From: Leptasterias polaris
Lineage: Eukaryota > Echinodermata > Asteroidea > Forcipulatida > Asteriidae
Assembly (NCBI GenBank): GCA_037783415.1
Contig: JAZGTN010000011.1
Coordinates: 124,001-188,000, forward strand
DNA length: 64,000 nt
Direction of reading: 5' to 3'
Position numbers and translations under genes: made by a program. Under the pieces are notes generated by a model. It worked only from the letters and a program-made list of their open reading frames with translations. It was not told the DNA's origin and did not search any database. Below are positions 13,201 through 20,341 of the stretch, piece by piece. The number at the start of each line of letters is the position of its first letter. Position 1 is the stretch's first letter.

Positions 13201-16200
13201 CATCAACGACCAGGCATTTAACCTGTTGGGTTGGACACGCCCTTCTGCTCAGGTCATTCATCAGGACTTGAGGAGTCAGGAAGAAAACGCGGCATCTTTG
13301 CCACGCCTTCTTTCGTTCCACTGGCGGCATGTTACCTACAATGACAAGAGGTTGGGGAAAGAAAATTTAGTAGCGATAACCCCCCTGGTCATGAACTTTT
13401 TGTTGTCGAAGAGGATCATTTCATCGATTGCACCACGAACTGACGCACGGTGCACCACAGCCACCCAAAACTCAGAGTCTGGAGAAAATCACGGTTGAAG
13501 TTTAAACATTTTCAACACCTCTGTTTCGGAGACTTATTACTATTTTTCAGGGGAAAAAAATAATACTAAAAATAAAGCTGACTTCTTCATTGGTACAGAA
13601 CTGTCAATGTGTCTTCAATTCTTGCAACTGTTTTGATGAGTTATTAATTCCTAATTCCTTGTATCGTATACTTGGGTGTGATCCTTGGCTACACGGCAGT
13701 TTACGGTTGATTGGCTTCTGACTGGCACCCACCGAACAAGGATATTGACAAAATAGGGAGACCGCCATCATAGGGCTAGATAGCTCAGTTGGTAGAGCGC
13801 CGGCACGTCAATCCGGAGATCGTTGGTTCAAATCCCGCTCTAGTCAATTTTTCCTTGTTCAACCCAAAATCATTTAAAATTTACCCAGTCAGTTTCCCTT
13901 GTGGTTTGTTATTTGATATCTGATATAAAAAGTCGCATCCCCTTATGGTGATCCCCAGCTGCCGCTTCCCAGGTTGTATCGTATACTTGGGTGTGATCCT
14001 TGGCTACACGGCAGTTTACGGTTGAATGGCTTCTGACTGGCACCCACCGAACAAGGATATTGACAAAATAGGGAGACCGCCATCATAGGGCTAGATAGCT
14101 CAGTTGGTAGAGCGCCGGCACGTCAATCCGGAGGTCGTTGGTTCAAATCCCGCTCTAGTCAATTTTTCCTTGTTCAACCCAAAATCATTTAAAATTTACC
14201 TAGTCAGTTTCCCTTGTGGTTTGTTATTTGATATCATATTTAAAAGTCGCATCCCCTTATGGTGATCCCCTGGCTGCCGCTTCCCAGGTTGTATCGTATA
14301 CTTGGGTGTGATCCTTGGCTACACAGCAGTTTACGGTTGAATGGCTTCTGACTGGCACCCACCGAACAAGGATATTGACAAAATAGGGAGACCGCCATCA
14401 TAGGGCTAGATAGCTCAGTTGGTAGAGCGCCGGCACGTCAATCCGGAGGTCGTTGGTTCAAATCCCGCTCTAGTCAATTTTTCCTTGTTCAACCCAAAAT
14501 CATTTAAAATTTACCTAGTCAGTTTCCCTTGTGGTTTGTTATTTGATATCTGATATAAAAAGTCGCATCCCCTTATGGTGATCCCCTGGCTGCCGCTTCC
14601 CAGGTTGTATCGTATACTTGGGTGTGATCCTTGGCTACACAGCAGTTTACGGTTGAATGGCTTCTGACTGGCACCCACCGAACAAGGATATTGACAAAAT
14701 AGGGAGACCGCCATCATAGGGCTAGATAGCTCAGTTGGTAGAGTGACGACACGTCAATCCAGAGGTCGTTGGTTCAAATCCAGCTCTAGTCAATTTTTCC
14801 TTGTTCAACCCAAAATCATTTAAAATTTACCCAGTCAGTTTCCCTTGTGGTTTGTTATTTGATATCTGATATAAAAAGTCGCATCCCCTTATGGTGATCC
14901 CCTGGCTGCCGCTTCCCAGGTTGTATCGTATACTTGGGTGTGATCCTTGGCTACACGGCAGTTTACGGTTGAATGGCTTCAGACTGGCACCCACCGAACA
15001 AGGATATTGACAAAATAGGGAGACCGCCATCATAGGGCTAGATAGCTCAGTTGGTAGAGCGCCGGCACGTCAATCCGGAGGTCGTTGGTTCAAATCCCGC
15101 TCAAATCAATTTTTCCTTGTTCAACCAAAAATCATTTAAAATTTACCCAGTCAGTTTCCCTTGTGGTTTGTTATTTGATATCTGATATAAAAAGTCGCAT
15201 CCCCTTATGGTGATCCCCTGGCTGCCGCTTCCCAGGTTGTATCGTATACTTGGGTGTGATCCTTGGCTACACGGCAGTTTACGGTTGAATGGCTTCTGAC
15301 TGGCACCCACCGAACAAGGATATTGACAAAATAGGGAGACCGCCATCATAGGGCTAGATAGCTCAGTTGGTAGAGCGCCGGCACGTCAATCCGGAGGTCG
15401 TTGGTTCAAATCCCGCTCTAGTCAATTTTTCCTTGTTCAACCCAAAATCATTTAAAATTTACCCAGTTTGTTATTTAATTCCTAATCACATACGTTACTT
15501 TGTGAGAACGAAAAAAATGAGACGTGCACGCAGAGCGCTGTGTACAAGCTTCGTAAAAAAGCTTAACTTCAATAATAGGTCAAAAGATACACCACTTCGT
15601 GAAAATGCTGAAATCAAACTAAGCAGGTTTGGCACCTTTTTTTAAGCAATATCTTTTGCTTAAGCAGCTCTTGGAAATTGGGCCCTGGTGGTAAACAAGA
15701 CATTTATGTTTCATTTGACATTCGTGTTAACATTTACAGTGAGCGCCAAGCCTCAACAGTTACCTGTCATTTCTGCCATGTCCGTTTGGGGTATGCCCAT
15801 CACATTGTAGCACGCCTCGATCTGCTGAGCGACCAGTGGTTTAGTCGGTGCCATAAAGATTACCTTCCCTTCAGGGTACCAGCGGAAAAGGTTATACATG
15901 ACAACCGCTGCCACGAAAGTCTTGCCTATGGAGCCAAACAAACAACAAATCCACCAGTGTCATAGATGTATGAATTTCCTCAGGGATAAAGATTTGTTTT
16001 GGCTTGACCATACACCAACAGATGACAAGCACTTTATACCCAGTGTTTTCTCCGAGTCTTGCAGCTGCACTGGGTATATAGTGCGTGTCATCTAAAAATT
16101 GTGTAGCGTATGTTCGTCCAGTTTTAGTAGCGTGTGTGCGAGACATGCACATGATAGTACTCCAGCATGGTGACTGATAAAAAAGTAATGTCACCTGAAA

Positions 16201-18703
16201 AAAGTCCATAGATATACATCCTGTTAATAACAGTCGTACTGCAGAATGTGTAATGAAATAACAGTCGTACTGCAGAATGTGTAATGAAATAACAGTCGTA
16301 CTGCAGAATGTGTAATGAAATAACAGTCGTACTGCAGAATGTGTAATGAAATAACAGTCGTACTGCAGAATGTGTAATGAAATAACAGTCGTACTGCAGA
16401 ATGTGTAATGAAATAACAGTCGTACTGCAGAATGTGTAATGAAATAACAGTCGTACTGCAGAATGTGTAATGAAATAACAGTCGTACTGCAGAATGTGTA
16501 ATGAAATAGTTTATAAACATATCAATAAATGCAATTTTACCGAGGCAGTCTACGCTTACGGTACATGCAACTCTTACCTAATCCTGTTGGTAGAACGACC
16601 ATGGTGTTCTTAAACAGAGCCCGTTGTACGATGTTAAACTGATATTCTCTCACTGGGTAGTTTGTTGGGTAGATCCAGATATTACCAGCCGACGTATCAA
16701 ACCCGGGGAGGTCTTCCAACTGAGTTGCCTGAGGAACGGGCTGTTGACGACCTTGCGGTCTGGAGGGCTGTTGAACAGTCTCCAGGGAGACTCTTAACCC
16801 CTGACCTGTTCTGTCAATACTGCCCTCATTGCGAGGATGGGTGAGGGTTTGTTCCTCCCAGTCTTGGCAGGCAGCCAGGAACATATCATCATCAAAATTC
16901 TCGATGAGGTCATCCTGTTTGACCTGGGGCTGACCTCTGGCTTGAGCAACATTGTCTAAGGAAAGAAAATAGAAACTTTGTTAAGACATCAAGCTGAAGT
17001 TATTTGATGACTCCATGACAATCAAAGCACGATGGGCTTTGGGAAGTTGAAAACACAAAATGTTCACAGATTTGCACATAACTTACAAACTTAAACGGTG
17101 GGCTTTGGTAAGGTTAAAAAAAATAATAATATGGTACAATGATGGTCATGGTGGAAAACTTCTGTTGAAGTATTTTTGCCTGAAATGCTACAGTTTTTGC
17201 AAAGGTGGGAAAACAATTAGTTTAGATCTGAGGAGTCTGAATTCCAAAGTAAAAAAAACAGTGATAGGGTGTTTCACTCTTTTCTTGAGACTCTAATGGT
17301 CGCTTGAGCAGTTAGAGTTTCACAGGTTTGTTATTTCATGTAGGCCTATATGTTGGGTCATACAAAGTGCAGATACTAGTCTTTAACCATTACCAATGTT
17401 GGTCACGTGCTTTAGTAAACATTAAGTTGTTACACATTAACAGCACCCCTAACATAAAGGTTGGAACAGGAGATTCATTAACCATGATGGGTAAAGGTTC
17501 CTGTATGTTTTGTTAAACCTCCTATAGTCTGACCATCCAATACCATCCAATGTGGTTTTAAATTAAGGGAATAAAAGAGCGGCAACAAGTTCTTAAACGG
17601 CTGTTTAAGACTGACAGGTGGGCGTGGCCATTGGATATAGTATTTTAGGCCAATGTAAGGTCCTTTGTCACATGGCCATGACCCTGCAAGGTTTTAAACA
17701 GAAGTTTAAGACCGAGTCACTACTCTTTTATAGATTCACAAATATCCTTTTAGTTAAAAAGCATAAAAATCAAGGGAAAACTGCAATTGAACTTGTCTTT
17801 TTGTAAAAAAATGTAATTCCTGGCCTCGGGTCTTTTCACCAAGGGTCAAATTGCATCCGGGGCTCAACAGTTGTGCATAGTACTCACCCGTACCAATAGA
17901 TTTTACATTGAGTATCATGGGTATTGATTGCGGTACCTTTTATTAGCACCAGCGTAAGCTTGCGCTAAAAATACGTATGGCTATGAATGCAGATCGCGCT
18001 TTGATTTTTTGCTACAAGCCTTTAAAGGCACTGAACACGTTTGGTAATTAACTCAAAATATATATTAGCATAAAAACTTACTTGGTAACCAGCAACGGAG
18101 AGCTGTTGACAGTATAAAACATTGTGAGAAACCACTCCCTCTGAAGTAACGTAGTTTTTGAGAAAGAGGTAACTTCTCACTAAAATAATAAAAGACTTCA
18201 TGCATGAAGCCTTTTATTAGCATCTGAAAGCACACAAAATTGTGCAACAAGGGTGTTTTTTTTCTTTCTTTATTTTCTTGCAACTTCGATGACCAATTGA
18301 GCCCAAATTTTCACAGGTTTGTTATTTTATGCATATGTTGGGATACACCGAGTGACAAAACTGGTCTTTGATAATTACCAAACATGTTCAGTGCCTTTAA
18401 GTTCTTTTTGTCCCCAAAAATTTGAGCCCTGGATGTATGCAGGGCCAAAAATTGAGGCCAGAACAGTGTTGGTACGTACCCTGGTTAATAGGAAATTCAC
18501 CTGCCTGAATAATAACCTTGTTGATTGTCAACAAAACAGCATAAAAGGTTCAAAAACTCCTTCCAATCCACATTATCCTGATGAGAATAAACTTTAAAAA
18601 CCCAGGGGTGCTCAAGTACCCTCAACTACAACTAACCATCTTGAGATGCGGACGTGGTTGCTCTTGAAGTGAAGTGATGCAATAGTGTTTGCTGCCTCTT
18701 CAT
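1..18703 (-). CDS. FANCM: FANCM (Fanconi anaemia complementation group M) gene, 5' part, 14 coding exons, runs off the left edge
   Basis: ATP-dependent DNA translocase of the XPF/MPH1 family. In animals it recruits the Fanconi core complex, remodels stalled forks and acts in the nucleus with MHF1/MHF2. Fourteen exons join with matching splice phases into about 1196 codons: 18637-18703, 16578-16955, 15764-15925, 13163-13335, 12461-12538, 11982-12140, 9044-9175, 6756-7008, 5858-5965, 4712-4923, 3520-3726, 2741-2978, 1891-2045 and <1-1267. Walker A LPTGLGKT spans exons 2/3. DEAH lies near residues 247-250, SATPG near 279-282, motif [10 protein letters not shown] near 619-626, and the MHF-binding segment starts after about residue 780. 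The vertebrate protein is about 2050 residues, so the C-terminal ERCC4-like and HhH part is outside the window. No stop or frameshift was seen in any exon. Identity rests on recognised family sequence plus the splice phases; the exact start is inferred. Confidence 0.95.
1264..1270 (-). promoter_or_regulatory. NAGNAG tandem splice acceptor of FANCM exon 14
   Basis: On the minus strand a T-rich tract is followed by CAGCAG and then CCTTCA. Use of the first or second AG adds or removes one glutamine without changing frame. Seen directly; use of both sites is inference. Confidence 0.6.
1891..2045 (-). CDS. FANCM: FANCM exon 13
   Basis: 155 bp, entering in phase 1 (TTCAG acceptor) and leaving in phase 0 (donor GTACATG). 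It reads ...[16 protein letters not shown]..., the counterpart of the FLSEEEFKLW region that follows lobe 2 in vertebrate FANCM. The phases join exons 12 and 14 without a stop. Confidence 0.88.
2046..2740. other. FANCM intron 12, no recognisable feature
   Basis: Intron bounded by GTAATT and TTCAG. AT-rich; I see no repeat boundary, RNA gene or coding signal in it. The short ORFs here have no family resemblance. Confidence 0.5.
2741..2978 (-). CDS. FANCM: FANCM exon 12
   Basis: 238 bp, enters in phase 0 after CTGTCAG and leaves in phase 1 before GTAATT. It contains the highly conserved [18 protein letters not shown] block just downstream of helicase motif VI (vertebrates: SPRMVPDGINPKLHKMFI), then a basic serine-rich stretch. 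Confidence 0.94.
3520..3726 (-). CDS. FANCM: FANCM exon 11, helicase lobe 2 motifs V and VI
   Basis: 207 bp, 69 codons, phase 0 to phase 0. It contains [16 protein letters not shown] (motif V) and [13 protein letters not shown] (motif VI, with the arginine fingers). Donor GTGAGT, acceptor TTTAG. The ATP-contacting arginines are all present, so the translocase core is predicted active. Confidence 0.97.
4004..4185. mobile_element. Small CAGGCCTGG-ended MITE in FANCM intron 10
   Basis: Starts with CAGGCCTGG and ends with CAGGCCTG, and shares internal sequence (GGGCACCAAGACCAAGACCAGG-like) with elements at 5608-5775 (other strand) and about 19890-20055. Likely a hAT-type non-autonomous element; no clean target duplication was seen at this copy. 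Confidence 0.5.
4712..4923 (-). CDS. FANCM: FANCM exon 10, start of helicase lobe 2
   Basis: 212 bp, enters in phase 1 after TTGTAG and leaves in phase 0 at GTTTGT. It contains a short polyglutamine/threonine linker, then [19 protein letters not shown] and [20 protein letters not shown], the first conserved block of lobe 2 in FANCM. The Q-run (CAACAACAACAACAA) lies in the linker. Confidence 0.95.
4982..5262. mobile_element. Degenerate TATAGACC-ended MITE in FANCM intron 9
   Basis: Begins TATAGACCATGT and shares an ordered series of blocks (CACAGAGCC, GGCAGGCACA, TTGTACACAGTTCAATG, TATCTTGCC) with the better-preserved copy at 55889-56201. Its right end is eroded. The family resembles TA-inserting Tc1/mariner-type MITEs by its termini only. 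Confidence 0.55.
5608..5775. mobile_element. 168-bp MITE with 6-bp target duplication in FANCM intron 9
   Basis: Ends CACGCCTGGAATT and AATTCCAGGCCTG are inverted repeats; ACATCA flanks both sides (5602-5607 and 5776-5781). The internal sequence matches the repeats at 4004-4185 and 19890-20055. Assignment to hAT is inferred from the CA-G termini. Confidence 0.65.
5858..5965 (-). CDS. FANCM: FANCM exon 9
   Basis: 108 bp, phase 1 to phase 1. Reads ...[21 protein letters not shown]..., equivalent to the VYSHPKLKKLEEVVIEHF helix that links the insert domain to lobe 2 in vertebrate FANCM. Acceptor GCACAG, donor GTATGTG. Confidence 0.94.
6001..6640 (+). mobile_element. tRNA-Leu-derived SINE (B tail), split by a piggyBac-like MITE
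   Basis: The head GTCGTGGCCTAG...ACTCAAGCTCTGGTG copies a tRNA-Leu(CAA) gene. It runs to 6072, is interrupted, and resumes at 6360 with AAGCAAGACAATTA, then AAAAGAACCCAGTG and a tail ending near GGAAAAAATACTGAG. The tail type is shared with the copy at 20342-21480. It lies in FANCM intron 8. Confidence 0.75.
6073..6359. mobile_element. piggyBac-like MITE inserted at TTAA
   Basis: The terminal inverted repeats CCCTTTAGAGACCAT and ATGGTCTCTAAAGGG are perfect and flanked by TTAA on both sides (6069-6072, 6360-6363). CCC termini and TTAA duplication are piggyBac hallmarks. It is 287 bp with no coding capacity and interrupts a SINE, so it is younger than that SINE. Confidence 0.8.
6756..7008 (-). 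CDS. FANCM: FANCM exon 8, insert domain
   Basis: 253 bp, phase 0 to phase 1. Contains [20 protein letters not shown] and [18 protein letters not shown], matching the helical insert between the two helicase lobes that is characteristic of the FANCM/Mph1/Hef family. Acceptor CCTACAG, donor GTATACAC. Confidence 0.95.
7737..8548. repeat. Possible degenerate inverted-repeat element in FANCM intron 7
   Basis: GTGACGTCAATCGAGGCAGG near 7762 is mirrored by TCCTCGATTGACATCAC near 8500. Outer sequences GGCCCCCC and GGGGGCG are also roughly inverted. No coding region or target duplication was identified. Confidence 0.3.
8725..8876 (-). mobile_element. Small TTTCACAAAGCACT-ended MITE in FANCM intron 7
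   Basis: The minus strand begins near GCGATTTCACAAAGCACTGA and contains TCTTAAGATGA. Related copies lie at 25244-25390 and 36264-36409. Boundaries are approximate. Confidence 0.45.
9044..9175 (-). CDS. FANCM: FANCM exon 7
   Basis: 132 bp, 44 codons, phase 0 to phase 0. Reads [15 protein letters not shown]...[15 protein letters not shown], equivalent to the helix following the DEAH lobe (ARSLIQRNVL...LTKYQIILARDQFR in vertebrates). Acceptor TTGCAG, donor GTAAGG. Confidence 0.94.
9373..9462 (+). repeat. 20-bp tandem repeat, about 4.5 copies
   Basis: The unit GCCATCTTTTTTATTGGGTC starts at 9373, 9393, 9413, 9433 and 9453 with essentially no variation. It lies in FANCM intron 6, just left of a larger direct duplication. 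Confidence 0.9.
9466..10090. repeat. Direct duplication of about 220 bp, period about 365 bp
   Basis: The block from CTCACGTGTGATGA through CCACGGTTTTAACGACACATGAGTC (9466-9690) recurs at 9834-10068 with scattered substitutions. TCGAACAACGCT also recurs after each copy (about 9790 and 10085). It is inside FANCM intron 6; no protein family was recognised. Confidence 0.75.
11811..11869. repeat. Two-copy 30-bp tandem repeat
   Basis: TTGGTTTTACTGGCCAGTCA plus CTGAAAACA occurs twice head to tail in FANCM intron 6. Confidence 0.85.
11982..12140 (-). CDS. FANCM: FANCM exon 6
   Basis: 159 bp, 53 codons, phase 0 to phase 0. Reads [20 protein letters not shown]...[17 protein letters not shown], matching VQQVITNLLIGQIELRSED...VEKLIVPL of vertebrate FANCM. 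Acceptor CGCCAG, donor GTAAAG. Confidence 0.96.
12461..12538 (-). CDS. FANCM: FANCM exon 5, helicase motif III
   Basis: 78 bp, 26 codons, phase 0 to phase 0. Contains [20 protein letters not shown] is motif III coupling ATP hydrolysis to translocation. Acceptor ATAACAG, donor GTAAG. Confidence 0.96.
12805..13149 (+). mobile_element. tRNA-Leu-derived SINE (A tail), nearly full length, in FANCM intron 4
   Basis: tRNA-like head with ACTCAAGCTCTGATG, then GTCCTTGAGCAAGATACTTT, GAACCAGAACAATT, GTGTTTCTGGTTCACATAGC and AAGCACCCTTGTTTACAGG. It ends in an AATAAT-rich tail just before exon 4. Same type as 18952-19241, 38568-38794 and 49860-50205. Confidence 0.8.
13163..13335 (-). CDS. FANCM: FANCM exon 4, DEAH box
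   Basis: 173 bp, phase 1 in, phase 0 out. Contains [20 protein letters not shown] and [18 protein letters not shown]. The DEAH box (about residues 247-250) coordinates Mg-ATP. Acceptor ATTGTAG, donor GTATAC. Confidence 0.97.
13656..15474 (+). repeat. Tandem array of six tRNA-like units (315-316 bp period) with flanking 12-bp target duplication
   Basis: tRNA-like segments start at 13774, 14089, 14404, 14720, 15036 and 15352. Each has TAGCTCAGTTGG (box A), GGTTCAAATCC (box B) and a T5 run just after the 3' arm. Acceptor and D stems pair well, but anticodon-loop position 33 is C, not T, so decoding is unlikely. Units are separated by about 240 bp of unique sequence ending ...CACCCACCGAACAAGG.... 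TTAATTCCTAAT flanks the whole array (13644-13655 and 15475-15486), so the block behaves as one insertion. It lies in FANCM intron 3. Confidence 0.9.
15664..15690. repeat. Fragment of a GGGCCCTG-ended MITE
   Basis: AAATTGGGCCCTGG matches the right end of the element at 24081-24335; no partner end is seen nearby. Confidence 0.4.
15764..15925 (-). CDS. FANCM: FANCM exon 3, helicase motifs I (end) and Ia
   Basis: 162 bp, phase 1 to phase 1. Starts [20 protein letters not shown] and contains [20 protein letters not shown] (motif Ia, DNA contact). The glycine-lysine-threonine of Walker A is assembled across the exon 2/3 junction. Acceptor CCATAG, donor GTAAC. Confidence 0.97.
16226..16508. repeat. 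31-bp satellite, about 9 near-identical copies
   Basis: The unit carries AACAGTCGTACTGCAGAATG followed by TGTAATGAAAT; starts fall every 31 bp from 16231. It lies in FANCM intron 2, about 70 bp from exon 2. The near-identity implies recent expansion or array homogenisation. Confidence 0.95.
16578..16955 (-). CDS. FANCM: FANCM exon 2, up to Walker A
   Basis: 378 bp, phase 1 to phase 1. After a variable QP-rich segment it reads [20 protein letters not shown]...VVLPTGLG, the start of helicase lobe 1 with Q-motif-like and motif I sequences. FANCM of other animals has [16 protein letters not shown] here. Acceptor CCTTAG, donor GTAAG. Confidence 0.96.
18026..18396. mobile_element. MITE with AGGCACTGAACA termini at TTAA, in FANCM intron 1
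   Basis: Left AGGCACTGAACACGTTTGGT and right ACCAAACATGTTCAGTGCCT are inverted repeats about 25 bp long, with TTAA at both edges (18022-18025, 18397-18400). A conserved core (minus strand: AACAAACCTGTGAAAATTTG) recurs at 54376. It could equally be a TA insertion because the edge is TTTAAA. Confidence 0.75.
18637..18703 (-). CDS. FANCM: FANCM exon 1 with start codon and PIP-like motif
   Basis: The minus strand reads ATG AAG AGG CAG CAG ... GAT G|GTTAGT, 22 codons plus one base. That base completes an aspartate with the AC at the start of exon 2, so the phases agree. The peptide starts [11 protein letters not shown], resembling a PCNA-interacting Q-x-x-L-x-x-h-F box and the QRTLFQTW segment at the N-terminus of vertebrate FANCM. 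Identified by phase and this resemblance, not by a clear promoter. Confidence 0.8.
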
Positions 18704-18951
18704 CTCTCACTGTCTCATTTCGTCATCCCTTGAATTCACTGGTGACAAACCTTGGAATGATAATAATAATAATTATAATAATAATAAATTATATTTTTGC
18801 TGTTGTCTTTGTTCCTTTGTTTTATTCTGTGTGTGATCAATGGTCCCCATTCAGTGGGCCTGCGTAACTGTTTGGGATTTTCCATTTGCACTACTTTGCA
18901 TTTGGATGTTTGTGCAATAAAGGTAATAAACTAAACTAAACTAAACTATAT

Positions 18952-19241
18952 TTTTCTGGTAATGAAACCAAGGATGCCTCATAACAAGTGAACTCAATCA
19001 CTGTAGCTTGCAAGCCTGAGGAAACCTGTAAACAAGGGTGCTTGCTATGTGAACCAGAAACACTGTACCAATCCTAGTACTCGGGACCTACATGTATGGC
19101 TTAATGTCCCATCAGAAGGACAAAGCAATAATGGTAAAGTATCTTGCTCAAGGGCGCAAGTACATGTACCATGACGGGACTCAAACACAAACTGATCAGA
19201 AACACCAGCTGCTTATAGTCTTCACCAGTCAGCCACGACAC
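18952..19241 (-). mobile_element. tRNA-Leu-derived SINE, A tail, reverse orientation
   Basis: Contains the reverse complements of AAGCACCCTTGTTTACAGG, GTGTTTCTGGTTCACATAGC and CTTGAGCAAGATACTTTACC. The tRNA-like head ends at GCCACGACA (19240). Confidence 0.75.
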
Positions 19242-19528
19242 ACTTTATCTACCGGCATCTCAAAATACAACAGGTACATATCCAGGGTTATATACCTCAT
19301 ATATAGAATCCTCTAATCTGATTGGTTAAAAGTGGAGTCATTGAAATAGCTGGGCCCCCTTTTTCTATCAAGATGACGTCATAATTAACTGTGCCCGGGG
19401 CACAGCAATCGACTGTGCCCGCCAGTCGCAACACACTGCTGTATTTCATAGGTCGCTTGTGTACTTCTGTACGCGTTGTATACGTTCGTGTCACGGCGCG
19501 AACTGATGTCCTTTCTTCGGTATATAAA

Positions 19529-19693
19529 AGAAATATTGACTGCTTAATATTCGGGGCACAGTTAAAATTGTAGGCCCTCGGTGATGTCAAAACCACGACT
19601 ATGCCCTCAGCTTCGCTTCGGGCATAGTCATGGTTTTGACATCACCTTGGGCCTATAATTTTAACTGTGCCCCTCATAGCAGTCAATATTTCT
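19529..19693. repeat. 165-bp near-perfect hairpin
   Basis: Arm 19529-19606 (AGAAATATTGACTGC...ACTATGCCC) is the reverse complement of 19620-19693 with only a few mismatches; the loop is about 13 nt (TCAGCTTCGCTTC). The outer part may belong to a larger foldback MITE beginning near 19380, where TTAACTGTGCCC also occurs. Confidence 0.85.
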
Positions 19694-19889
19694 ATACTAT
19701 TTCGAATGAAGAGACCTAATTTTCAATTATAGTGATAGTATAATTATGAGGAGCTGCACTTATCAGCCAACCATGCCAAAAACAAGAAGGCAGGCCCGTT
19801 CTCTCAAGCAGTGTACCAGGTTTGTTTTTTAGCATTAAGCACGCTCGGGCCTACACAAAATATGGGACGTAAGACCTTACATCCTATCC

Positions 19890-20055
19890 GAAGGATTAAT
19901 TTTATCTTTGAATAGGGCAAGGCCAATTTCTTTTTGCAAATGGCACATCCATTGAAAAATCTTAAAGTCTATGGGAAACTTTTGAAGGGACACCAATGCC
20001 AAGACCAGATCAACAGAGGCATTGGAATATGTAATTCCACGTCTGATTTAGGTTA
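19890..20055. mobile_element. Copy of the CAGGCCTGG MITE family (ends eroded)
   Basis: Shares AGGGCAAGGCCAATTT, GACACCAATGCCAAGACCAG and GAGGCATTGGAATAT with the copies at 4004-4185 and 5608-5775. Confidence 0.5.
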
Positions 20056-20341
20056 TATCACCATTTTGCTTGAGGACATTCGTATGTAATTATTACTGGG
20101 ACCCAAACCCACACGCTAACAACACAGAACTTGTGCCTCGTACACTGAAACACTCCACATGTCAGAAATACCCAATCCACATGCAAGGCTCCAGTCCAGG
20201 AATCGAAACCGGGTCAACAGCTAGGTGAAAAGATGGTGGGGCTGACCGTTGTACAAATAGGGACGGAAAAATTTCAGCATGTGGTTTCAAATAAGGACGG
20301 AAAAAATTCAGTATCTGGTTTGACAACAAATAAATAATAGT

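Noticed and set aside
14511..15349. Three near-identical 68-codon minus-strand ORFs
   Set aside because: They recur because the 316-bp repeat unit recurs; they cross the spacer DNA and have no family resemblance.
13774..15424. Functional tRNA gene cluster (Asp GTC)
   Set aside because: C instead of T at loop position 33, a mismatch closing the anticodon stem, and repeat-family behaviour. Left as tRNA-like repeats.
16226..16508. CRISPR-like regular repeats
   Set aside because: Direct 31-bp repeats without spacers in an animal intron: a satellite.
16224..16520. 98-codon minus-strand ORF with a repeating peptide
   Set aside because: It is the translation of the 31-bp satellite; open only because the unit has no stop in the three rotating frames.
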